64,000 bases of DNA, from NCBI RefSeq assembly GCF_040802235.1, contig NC_133164.1, positions 89,272,302 through 89,336,301 on the forward strand, read 5' to 3'. The notes beneath the pieces are model-generated. The model made no database searches. It was not told the DNA's origin and saw only the letters and a program-made list of their open reading frames with translations. This DNA is from Manis javanica (Eukaryota; Chordata; Mammalia; Pholidota; Manidae). Shown piece by piece: positions 36,481-46,010 of this stretch. Each line of letters begins with the position of its first letter. Positions within the stretch are counted from its first letter, which is position 1. A program made the position numbers and the translations under genes.

Positions 36481-37129
36481 GTAAAAGCATAAACTTTCTT
36501 AGAAAAAGTCTTTAAAGTGGCTAAAATCTGTTCATAAAAAAAGACTTCAAATTACTCTTGGGACTTGCCATCCAAGAGACATAAGTAGCAGTCGCTACTA
36601 TCAAGCATTGTTCTTGTTTCCAAGAAGCATTTTTATAAACACAGAATTTTCCCCAGGGAAGAGAGTCCTGTGATCTGAGGAATGTCCTGTTTGCACACTC
36701 AGAGCTGAGCAACACACACCAGGACTGCCACAGACGGACGGTGCCGACAGCAGAGCTCAGCGCCATAAGCTCCCAGGCCTCGTCAACGGATGTCACAAAC
36801 TCTGTGTAACTGAAACAGCTTTTGGTATTTAAAGCATCTCAGGTTTGTTTTTTAAACATTCACTCCTATCCTAAGACAAATGCTCTGTTTAAGGGAAAAT
36901 AAAGGGGAGTGGTTTTAGAGGGATCCTGCCAGAAAGTCAGTCACGTATTTGAGGGAGAATGGGATTCAGGTGTGTTGTTTGTTATTGTTTTGTTGTTCTT
37001 TAAATACACATGATGAAGAAAAAAAGTGACTGATCACAGCCTGCAGACAAGGTGCTTCACTGTAGCGACCTCAGTCACAGACAAGCACCTCCCACGTACA
37101 CTAGTTGTTTTTAAAACCCAGTTTCAAAC
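36481..37129. other. Unique non-coding DNA
   Basis: Nothing recognisable. Confidence 0.45.
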
Positions 37130-37432
37130 CATCATCTTTCCTTTGCTCACCAAACTCTCTCTGCCTGGAATAATTTCATAGGCTTCCCTACACAACTCCT
37201 GTTCACCTTTTCCAAATCCATTTCTAGAAAACTTTTCCTGAACCTGGCCCCCATCCAGATATCTGGGCAGATGAGGCGCCTCTTTCAGTGGCTTCCATAA
37301 CCCCTTCCGCTGCACATGCCAAACTACTGAAGTGTGTGGTGCCCTCAACCAGCAAGTGTGCTATTCATCTTTGTTTATGTTCGAGACCTGGTAACACAGA
37401 CCCACATATTCTAAGTGCCTGGTACATTTTAT
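37130..37432 (+). repeat. L2: L2 3' region
   Basis: 'ctctctgcctggaataattt', 'cacaactcctgttcaccttt', 'aaaacttttcctgaacctgg' and 'taagtgcctggtacatttta' follow the L2 3' end. Confidence 0.7.
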
Positions 37433-37844
37433 GGAAATTCACCAGATCCTAGAGCTGGCAACAGAACCCAAAGGTCACAATATTGTTTATTTTTCAATCA
37501 CTTTTCACATATTAGTTGAAACCCAGACTTGAGACCCACAGGGGAACTCTGCTCCTCATCTCTGTCTCTTTGACCCATTACCTCCATGGAGCTAGAAAGA
37601 GCTCCACAGAGAGGATCTGAGTCTGGCTCTCTCTGGTTCCAAGTCCAAAACTGTTAGGAGAGATTCTAATTGGCTCCTGGACCAATGGACTGTGTGGCCT
37701 GAGAGGCAAGTAATGTACGAACATGGAAGCTCACTCTTGAACTTCATGGCTGGAATGGAGGAAGGAACATTTCTCTGGAGGAAGATAGAAAAAATGCTGG
37801 GCAGATGGAACAACAGATGTTTTCTATACCCTTGCACCAATATT
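37433..37844. other. Unique non-coding DNA
   Basis: Nothing recognisable. Confidence 0.4.
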
Positions 37845-37970
37845 GCCTAGGAGCTTGTAGCAAATGCAGACTCTCAGGCCCCACCCCAGACCTCCTGAAT
37901 CTATGATGGGAACAGACCACCAGGTGATATGAATGCATGTTACATACATAGTGAGGAGTTCTGCTCTACT
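37845..37970 (+). mobile_element. MER5A: MER5A-type hAT-Charlie fragment
   Basis: 'gagcttgtagcaaatgcaga', 'ctctcaggccccaccccagac', 'ctcctgaatctatgatggg' and 'ccaccaggtgatatgaatgc' are well-preserved MER5A sequence lacking the 5' end. Confidence 0.88.
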
Positions 37971-37975
37971 CCCAA

Positions 37976-38081
37976 CTTAAAGGGGTGACTTTTAACAAAC
38001 TCCTAAATTTTACAGAAGAATAAATAATAGAACAAAATTAGAAAAAAAAAGTGACATGAATATCTAGTACATGGAAGGTAA
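37976..38081 (+). repeat. 106-bp direct repeat, copy 1
   Basis: Runs from cttaaaggggtgac to atggaaggtaa. By eye it is identical over all 106 bases, including a nine-A run, to 38655-38760. Its left neighbour is the MER5A end. Confidence 0.97.
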
Positions 38082-38654
38082 TTGCCTCAGGAACTACTCT
38101 GTCCGGCTGGTGTGTGGCTTCTCAGCTCATCACCGAGAAAGGGCAGCCTCTAGCTCTCTCACAGGTCACAGAGCTGGAGGCATATGCTACACTGTCCTGC
38201 AGTCCAGCTGTGTCACAGACCCACATATGAATATCACCAACATAGCCCTTATTTTAGGTTAATAAATAAAACTAATAAATATTTATAATCTGAGATTTTC
38301 TCTTAGGACACAAGGAACTATACTAAGTCCACCAGACAGAAACCATAGCCAAGCTTGAGAAACTATTTGGAGTTTTAAAAATATTTAATTAACCCTTACT
38401 ACCTAATTATCAATCATATGATTTATTACCATGATCAGTGTAATTATTAATGATAGATAACTCATGCTAAACTCTGGCTGTGGCTATTAATGGTATTTGG
38501 TATTATCTCATTGAAATATATACAATAAGTCATTAATTTTGTTAGGTATCAGGAAAACAACATTTACCAAAAGTACAAGGGGATTGAGAACATAGATGAG
38601 GAACAAAAAGCGATCAGCATCATGTGAAGGAAGGATTCATTTTAAATCCCCAGG
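38082..38654. other. 573-bp spacer between direct repeats
   Basis: Unique sequence without recognised repeats. The right half is AT-rich (TTAATTA, ATTAATGATAG). It shows no open frame of note and no transposon ends next to the repeats. Confidence 0.6.
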
Positions 38655-38760
38655 CTTAAAGGGGTGACTTTTAACAAACTCCTAAATTTTACAGAAGAAT
38701 AAATAATAGAACAAAATTAGAAAAAAAAAGTGACATGAATATCTAGTACATGGAAGGTAA
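38655..38760 (+). repeat. 106-bp direct repeat, copy 2
   Basis: Perfect second copy of 37976-38081. The sequence after it (gagaagaaaataagaaaaa) differs from that after copy 1 (ttgcctcaggaactac). The left flanks also differ, so both edges are sharp. Confidence 0.97.
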
Positions 38761-38814
38761 GAGAAGAAAATAAGAAAAATTTAAAAGGGGGGAAAAAAAA
38801 GTCCCAGACATCAG

Positions 38815-39010
38815 GCTCTGCAGTGCCACAGGTATGGGCTCATGTGCTCCTCCCAATATCCTGCAGAGAAGGGTGCTTAGTCACATTTTAGAGAGGAAGA
38901 AACTGAAGGTCCTGGGTTAAATATCTTGCTCAAAGCACACAGTCACAAGGGGAGTGTGGGGACTAAAACCCAGATCCCTGATTCCTGTACCCACCCTGCT
39001 TTCCAACTCC
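38815..39010 (-). repeat. MIR: MIR SINE
   Basis: The plus strand carries the complement of MIR: 'gtcacattttagagaggaag', 'aaactgaaggtcctgggtta', 'cttgctcaaagcacacagtc' and 'actaaaacccagatccctga'. Confidence 0.85.
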
Positions 39011-39062
39011 AAGCGAACCCTAAGTGGTGGTTCAGCTTAACCCTGGAGATGTCAACTTGAGT

Positions 39063-39200
39063 CAGGAGTTCTCAACCTTGACTGCACATCAGAATCTCCT
39101 GAGAAGTTAAAAACAAGCAAACTGAAGTCCTCTACTCTGTCAATCAAATTGGAGTATCTCATGAGGCCAGGTATCAGCAATTTTTAGATGCCCTTAGTAA
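39063..39200 (+). mobile_element. MER5: MER5-type hAT-Charlie fragment
   Basis: 'caggagttctcaaccttgac', 'tgcacatcagaatctcctga', then 'ttggagtatctcatgaggcc' are a diverged MER5 5' half. Confidence 0.65.
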
Positions 39201-39389
39201 ATCACATATGAAGGAATTCTTCATTTGTGCATTATCTTCATACTGATGCCTTATTAGTTTGAGTCAAAGTGTCCATACAACTGCCAAAACTCACAGAACC
39301 AATTTATTACGCTGATGAATAGGCCAGAACCTGGTAAATGAGACAACATCCTTACTCTCACAGTCGTCACCATCATCACTACAGGCATC

Positions 39390-39860
39390 ACTTATTGCCC
39401 CATTTTACATTCTCACCAGCAGTGTATCATGGTTCCAGTTTATTCACATCCTTGTTCTAATTTGTCTTTTTTTACTACCGCCATCCTAGTGGGTTGTGAA
39501 GTTGTGTCTCATTGTGGTTTTTGATTTTCACTTCCCTAACAGTCAGTGATATTGAGCATCTTTTCATAGGTTTATTGGCTATTTGTTAATCTTTTTTGGA
39601 GAACTGTCTATTCAGCTTCTTTGCCCATTTTAAAATTGAATTATTTGTCCTTTTACTATTGAGTTATAAGAGTTATTTTTTTATACTCTAGATACAAGTC
39701 CCTTATCAGATATGTGGTTTGTCTATGGGTTGTCTTTTCACTTTCTTAATGGTGTCCTTTGAGCACAAAAGTTTGCAATTTTGATGAAGTCCAATTTATC
39801 TAGTTTTCCTTTTGTTGCTTGTGCTTTTAGCATTGTGGCCACATTTTAAGTAGCAAGGAA
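39390..39860 (-). mobile_element. L1M: Old L1 ORF2/3' fragment, antisense
   Basis: On the plus strand: 'cattctcaccagcagtgtat', 'gccatcctagtgggttgtga', 'gagcatcttttcataggttt', 'cccttatcagatatgtggtt' and 'tttgatgaagtccaatttat'. This is the complement of an old L1 in the classic order. Confidence 0.93.
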
Positions 39861-40269
39861 CTCTATCACTATTCCATCCAACACCTTAACTAACACTGAA
39901 CATGTATCATACTGTTTTAGCATAGTTCCCTTTTTATTAAGCGATTCATTCATTCTATTGTCAAACATTTATATTCTACTTTAGAACAGAATCTTTCTAT
40001 CCAAATGGGTACTACTTTACTTGATTTATAGGGAGCTTCCATTGTGATTTTAGGAAAGAAGCCAATATCATACTACGTGAAATAAATACAAGGTTTACTG
40101 ATTCAACAGAAATCTGAGGATTAGATCAAACACATATTTAATGAAAGAGTCTAGAAAAACCTCACATAGTAATTTTCCAAATGGATTTATAGTAATTTTG
40201 AAGAGATTAGTAACCAGTTCTTTAAAGTAGGAATAAAGGAATGAAGTACAGATACCTAGTTTTTCCCTA
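39861..40269. other. AT-rich DNA between L1 pieces
   Basis: It includes 'tatcatactacgtgaaataa'. Possibly more antisense L1, but not assignable. Confidence 0.35.
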
Positions 40270-41090
40270 AATTCCAGCATGTTAAAGATGTCATTCCATT
40301 GTCAATTGGTATTCATAGTTGCAGTTGAAAAGTCAGTTATTCCTTTAATTTAACATATGTCTTTTTTCTCTGATTTTAAGATTTTCCTTTTAATCTTTGG
40401 TTTTCAACAGTTTGACTAGGATAACCTAAGTATGGTTTTCTTTGTATTTTTTGTTTGGGGTTTGACAAGCTTCTTGAAGCTGGGGTTGATGTCTTTCAGC
40501 AGTTTTGGAAATTCTCAGTCATGATTTCTTCAATTATTGCTTCTGTCCAATTTCTCTCCTTAGCTTCTAGAACTCCAATTATGCATATATTAGACTTTTT
40601 AACAATTTCTCCCATGATTCTTATGCTTTCTGTTCTTTCTATTCTTTTTACCTCTTTATTAATACTTCACTAATCCTACTACAATACTCTGTTCAGTTTG
40701 CCCTTAGACACCCATAAGTATCAAATTCACATAAATTTTTTTCAGTTTAATAATAACTATTTCTTTTTTACAAATTCCAATTTTGCATTGAAATTACCCC
40801 ATCATTTAATTCAACTTTTCCTCTATTTTTAAAAACATATCATTCAGTCATTTTTAAGTTTATCACTAGATCCAACATCTGGATCATTTGGATGAGTTCT
40901 GCTCCTATTATTTTTTCCAGTTGATCATCAGTCACATTTTCCTGCTCCTTCACATATCTATAACTTTGTATGTTGGACATTGTATATAAAATAACTGCAG
41001 AGGCTCCGGATGACAGCTTATCCCCAGAAGTGTTGTGGTTTTCCTCTAATGATGGGCTCAATCCAGTCAGGTGATTTGATTGAGGGCTCA
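40270..41090 (-). mobile_element. L1M: Probable old L1-type fragment, antisense
   Basis: 'agtcatgatttcttcaatta', 'ttgcttctgtccaatttctc', 'tctagaactccaattatgca', 'tagatccaacatctggatca' and 'gtatgttggacattgtatat' follow a T-rich order common in antisense old L1 copies. The copy is diverged and its subfamily is unclear. Confidence 0.6.
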
Positions 41091-42682
41091 ACCACTCAAT
41101 CCAAATTGAGTGAATCAGAATGGGCTGCAGCTGTAGTCAGACCCAGTTCACTATTTTATCTAGTCCTTCAGTTATGGCCCTCCCAGACTTGTGTTTAAGA
41201 GGTTGCTGGGTCTCTTGTCTCCTCATCCCTGAAAGTTCTGCTTTCAGAAATTTTGACCTTTACTTTTTAGCTTCCCATCCCACATACATCCAAAATCTGA
41301 CAACTGTCTTTAGGGGAAGACTAATTGTATAGTTGCTGTAGGCCCCTCCTTCTAGTAGGATTTTGTCTCCTAAGCACCTAAGACTAGAAGAGCTTTCACT
41401 TTGCCTTTCTGGGCCAGACTGAAGCCTCCTGAACTTCTCCTCCAGAACTCAGCAGATGTCTAACAGTAATACTAGACTTGCCTTTGGTGCTTCTCTAATT
41501 TCCAATCAAGCCAGTTCCACATGACTGCCATAAGCTCTACTAGTTTCTCTTTCCCATAGAATATTTCCTCTTCTTGGACCAAGTCAGATCCTTAGCCCAC
41601 ACCCAGAGTCAGCAGATATCCTCCCTCTCTCCCCACCTCCCTGAAGAAAATAGCCTGTGTTACTCAGTATACCCAGAAAGGGTTTTCCCTTCCCTGGAAA
41701 TTTAATTTAGTTCTCATTGCTTTCACAGATCAATCTCTGATTTCTTTAAAACTATATTTTTTTGTAATTTACTTGTTTCTCCTCCTAATTGTTTCAATTG
41801 AATGTTGGCTTGTCACAATCTACAACATTCTACTCTGAAATCAAATGTTTCCCTTTATATAAGATAAGAAAGCTAAGACCGAGAGAGATAATAACCCACT
41901 GGTTTTCACACCAGGCTTGACTGACCACTATTTCCCTGGATCCGCCTTGGATGTCATGGTGAGGCACGGTGGGTAGGCTTTGTTTGATTATTTTCTGGAC
42001 ATCTTCCTGATCAATGCCGATCTTATTCACTCATCACTGCAATCTAAATTAGCTTTTTAAGAAATCATAGACTAGGATCTTGTAATACCAGCCTGGGGCA
42101 ATAAGACTTTCTCAAGGGCACAATCTCTTTCTCTTCAGACACAGACTTTCAGATTTGATGCAACTGACGGTGATTAGTAAAGCACGCTGGAGGTCAGAGG
42201 AATATTCAGTTTCTTCCCTTCATGATTCTCTCTGCTCAAGGGAGAGGAAACTCTTCTGCTTTCTATCCTTTCACTCCCTTCCAAGTTCACTCTGACGGGA
42301 AGAATTATTCATCTGAATTTACATTTATGGAGAATCATTACACTAGTTAGTGGGATTCTAGTGCTTTAAAGGCAAGAATCCAGATTCCACATTTCTTTCT
42401 ATTTCTTTGTGAATTCTTGCAATAAAATTCTCTTGACTTGTCTCTCTCTGTTGAGGGTGATAGTGGAGGATGGGGAGGAAAACCATGCCTCCTACAGGGA
42501 GCAGAAAGTCTTAAGTTTCTAAACTAAGGTTGAGCTTTTCACCTCGACTTTCTTTCCCATTCGCCTAGTACTCCTTGTCCATATATTCCTTGCCTACTAT
42601 TCCTTAGTCTTGGGAGGAGAAGTGGGAAGTAGAGTTCAAGTACCAAAACTCTGAACTATGTATTAAAAACATGCTATGTACT
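41091..42682. other. Unique or unassigned DNA
   Basis: The first few hundred bases may continue the antisense L1. The rest shows no recognised repeat or gene. Confidence 0.4.
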
Positions 42683-43400
42683 AAAAAGACCTGTGTGTCT
42701 TTCTCAGAAAAACTAAAAATAGAAATACCATTTAATTCAGTAATTCTACTTCTAGGATTTACCTGAAGAAAACAAAACCCCTGATTCAAGAAGATATAGG
42801 TACTCCTATGATTATCACTGTACTATTTGCAATAGCCAAGAAGTGGAAGCAACATAAATGTCCATCCATTAGATGAGTAGATAAAGAAAAAGTGGTGTAT
42901 ACACGCACACACAATGGAATATTATTCAGCCATAAAAAATAAAAGAAATACTGCCATTTGCAATGATATGGATAGATCTAGAGGGTATTATGCTCAGTGA
43001 AATAAGCCAAGCAGAGAAAAACAAATACCATATGATTTCACTTACTTGTGGAATATAAAAACAAAGAAAAACAGAGGAACAAAACAGTAATAGACTCATA
43101 GACACTGAGAAATGACTGTGGTTACCAAGGGGGGGTGTTGGGGCAAGTGGTGGGGGAAGAGTGAGGAGGATAAAGGGGCACAATAACTCTCAATCACAAT
43201 ATAAGCTGGTCACAGGGATGGTGGTACAGCATGGAGAATACAGCCAGTGATTCTGTAACATCTTTCTACATTGATAGACAGTAACCTCACTAGAGGGGGT
43301 AAGGACTTAATAATATGAGTAACTGTATACATTTGAAACCAATATAGGCATATATATCAATGACACTTCAATTAAAAAAAAAAAGACCTCAATGTCTTTT
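42683..43400 (+). mobile_element. L1MA: Old L1 (L1MA-like) 3' end with degraded TSD
   Basis: The ORF2 end and 3' UTR are readable: 'ttgcaatagccaagaagtgg', 'gtccatccattagatgagta', 'gctcagtgaaataagccaag' and 'tgacacttcaattaaaaaaa'. Flanks give an imperfect duplication: aaaaagacctgtgtgtcttt at 42683-42702 against aaaagacctcaatgtctttt at 43381-43400. The insertion proper is about 42703-43380. Confidence 0.9.
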
Positions 43401-43963
43401 CAACCATCTGACACTGATCCTTTGGTTATAACTTCAGAAGTGTGTGGAACTTTGAATCTTTTCTCTTGAACTTGCAATCTTCCTGGCACAGCCATGCAGA
43501 AGGTGTTGCTCTTTCCCAGGCTCAGTGTCACACTTTTCTCCTTAGTACTCACATTTCTCGAGGACATATTAATATCATGTCAACTGAAGTGGTGTTTCCT
43601 GGTACCTTGAAGGGCTTTTTCCCTCTTATCTATCTCTGTGGGCATTCCACTTCAGCTCCTCCTAAAACACCTGATTTGATTGTTTGATTTTCCATAATAT
43701 ACTATAATTTTCATTAAAGCCTCTATAAACTTGCCCAGTATTGCTTCTTTGCCAAGTAATGTTAAGAACAAGATAATGTACATATACTTAGAATATCAAT
43801 TGTAGAAGATAAATGGAGGATTCAAGACTACTGTAATTTTCCCTCAAACTCAATACAACCTGGTGTACACGCAGCAGATTCTTCATTCTAGTGCTTTTTC
43901 TCAACTTTCTCAGTTTCATTTTGTTCAGTAAATGTATTCAACTATCGACAGACTTACTTTTAT
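43401..43963. other. Unique AT-rich DNA upstream of the full-length L1
   Basis: No gene or repeat recognised. Confidence 0.5.
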
Positions 43964-43978
43964 AAAGATGGGTTTTGG
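43964..43978 (+). repeat. Target-site duplication, 5' copy
   Basis: The sequence aaagatgggttttgg sits immediately before the L1 5' end. A perfect second copy lies at 50362-50376, past the second A-rich tail. The cleavage context tttat/aaag fits the L1 endonuclease preference for T-rich/A-rich junctions. Confidence 0.96.
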
Positions 43979-44977
43979 AGGTGGAGCCAAGATGGCGTTG
44001 TGAGTAGAGCAGCAGAAATCTCCTCCCAAAACCACATTTATCTATGAAAATATAACAAAGACAACTCTTCCTAAAATAGAGACCAGAGGACACAGGACAA
44101 CATCCAGACCACATCCACACCTGCGAGAACCCAGCGCCTCGTGAAGGGGGTAAGATACAAACCCCGGCCTGGCGGGACCCAAGCGCCCCTCCCCCCAGCT
44201 CCCAGCAGGAGGAGAGGAGTCAGCAGGGAGGGAAAGGAAGCCCAGGACTGCTGAACACCCAGCCCCAGCCATCCGGAACAGAGCGCAGACACAGTCCATA
44301 CGTGGGGTCCTGGATACTAGGGAAACAGGGCGGCAGGACCGGTGAGCGGGTGCCTGAGGTCGACGCTGGAGAACAAAGAAATGGGAGCGGCTTTTTTTTT
44401 TTTCTTTGGCGAGTGCTTTTTGAAAGCCTTAAAGGGACAGGGACCCCAATACTAGGGAAACAGGGCAGCAAGACCGGTGAGCAGGTGTGTGAGACCAGCG
44501 CCTGAAGACAAAGAAAATTGCACGTTTTTCCTTTTTTTAAAAAAAAATTATTTATTTAATTTTTTTTTCCCTTTTGTTGTTGTTTCATTTGGAGAGTGCT
44601 TTTTGGGAGTCTTAAAGGGGCAGGACAGGACACTTAGCCCAGAGGCAGGGAATCTGGGGATCTCTGAGCACTCTAACCCCCAGGGCAGCAGGGAGCACAG
44701 AGGCCCCTTACGGAGATAAATAGCCTCCCGGACGCTCCCACTCCAACCGGGCTGCACCCTTTTGGAGGAGAAGCCCCAGCCAGGCCATGCCCACAGCAAC
44801 AGCGGAGATAAACTCCATAGCAACTGGGCAGGAAGCAGAAGCCCTGTCTGTGCACAGCTGCCAAACACAAGCCACTAGAGGTCGCTATTCTCCCAGGAGA
44901 GGAAGGCCACAAACCAACAAGAGGGAAAGCTCTTCCAGCTGTCAATCCTACCAGCTCTGCAAACTATCTCTATCACC
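43979..44977 (+). promoter_or_regulatory. L1 5' UTR with internal promoter
   Basis: About 1 kb of GC-rich sequence starting AGGTGGAGCCAAGATGGCG. The AAGATGGCG at 43989-43997 matches the YY1 site that positions transcription starts at L1 5' ends. L1 5' UTRs carry an internal RNA polymerase II promoter. That function here is inferred from the family, and this copy's presence of the very first bases shows a full-length reverse transcript. Confidence 0.85.
44307..44625 (+). repeat. Two tandem monomer-like units in the L1 5' UTR
   Basis: Unit A (about 44307-44440) and unit B (about 44441-44625) share 'atactagggaaacagggc', 'accggtgagc.ggtg', a T-rich tract, a 'gagtgctttttg' block and 'cttaaaggg' in the same order. 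Unit B has about 50 extra T/A-rich bases. This resembles the monomer arrays of rodent L1 promoters but with only two copies. Confidence 0.8.
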
Positions 44978-45833
44978 ATGAAAAGGCAAAACTACAGGCA
45001 GACAAAGATCACAGAGACAACACCTGAGAAGGAGACAGACCTAAGCAGTCTTCCTGAAATAATTCAAAATAAAAATCATAAACATGCTGATGGAGATGCA
45101 AAGAAAAATGCAAGAGCAATGGGATGAAGTCCAGAGGGAGATCACAGATGTCAGGAAGGAGATCACAGAAGTGAAACAAACGCTGGAAGGATTTATAAGC
45201 AGAATGGATAAGATGCAAGAGGCCATTGAAGGAATAGAAACCAGAGAACAGGAATGTATAGAAGCTGACATAGAGAGAGATAAAAGGATCTCCAGGAACG
45301 AAACAATACTAAGAGAACTATGTGACCAATCCAAAAGGAATAATATCCGTATTACAGGGGTACCAGAAGAAGAAGAGAGAGGAAAAGGGATAGAAAGTGT
45401 CTTTGAAGAAATAATTGCTGAAAACTTCCCCAAACTGGGGGAGGAAATAATCGAACAGACCACGGAAATACACAGAACCCCCAACAGAAAGGATCCAAGG
45501 AGGACAACACCAAGACACATAATAATTAAAATGGCAAGGATCAAGGACAAGGAAAGAGTTTTAAAGGCAGCTAGAGAGAAAAAGGTCACCTATAAAGGAA
45601 AACCCATCAGGCTAACATCAGACTTCTCAACAGAAACCCTACAGGCCAGAAGAGAATGGCATAATATATTTAATGCAATGAAACAGAAGGGCCTTGAACC
45701 AAGGATACTGTATCCAGCACGACTATCATTTAAATATGATGGCGGGATTAAACAATTCCTAGACAAGCAAAAGCTGAGGGAATTTGCTTCCCACAAACCA
45801 CCTCTACAGGGCATCTTACAGGGACTGCTCTAG
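44978..45833 (+). pseudogene. L1 ORF1: L1 ORF1 (RNA-binding chaperone), frameshifted
   Basis: ORF1 protein is the trimeric RNA chaperone that coats L1 RNA. The family-type start is the ATG at 44978 (MKRQNYRQTKITETTPEKE). That frame reads to about 45058, after which the matching frame is the one open to TAG at 45831-45833. A 2-bp loss near 45058-45062 relative to related ORF1s best explains the shift. The open part after the next ATG (45084, 249 codons) contains a heptad-rich coiled coil (residues 1-75), the RRM-like domain (about 82-170, with NNIRITGVPEEE and TPRHIIIKM) and the C-terminal domain (171-240, with KGKPIRLTSDFS and LQARREWHNIF). A protein from 45084 would lack the basic N-terminus. 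The body of the gene is otherwise open, arguing for a recent loss. Confidence 0.9.
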
Positions 45834-46010
45834 ATGGGAGCACTCCTAAAAAGAGCACAGAAGAAAACACACAACATATGAAGAATGGAGGAGGAGGAAT
45901 AAGAAGGGAGACAAGAAAAGAATCTCCAGACAGTGTATATAAAAGCTCAATAAGTGAGCTAAGTTAGGCAGTAAGATACTAAAGAGGATAACCTTGAACC
46001 TTTCGTAACC

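Noticed and set aside
45041..45589. 182-codon minus-strand frame opposite L1 ORF1
   Set aside because: It is the mirror of ORF1 on the other strand. The Leu/Ser-rich product is the usual shadow of A-rich coding sequence.
45084..45833. ORF1 as an intact 249-residue protein
   Set aside because: Related ORF1 proteins begin at the ATG equivalent to 44978. The frame from 45084 lacks that N-terminus because of an upstream frameshift.
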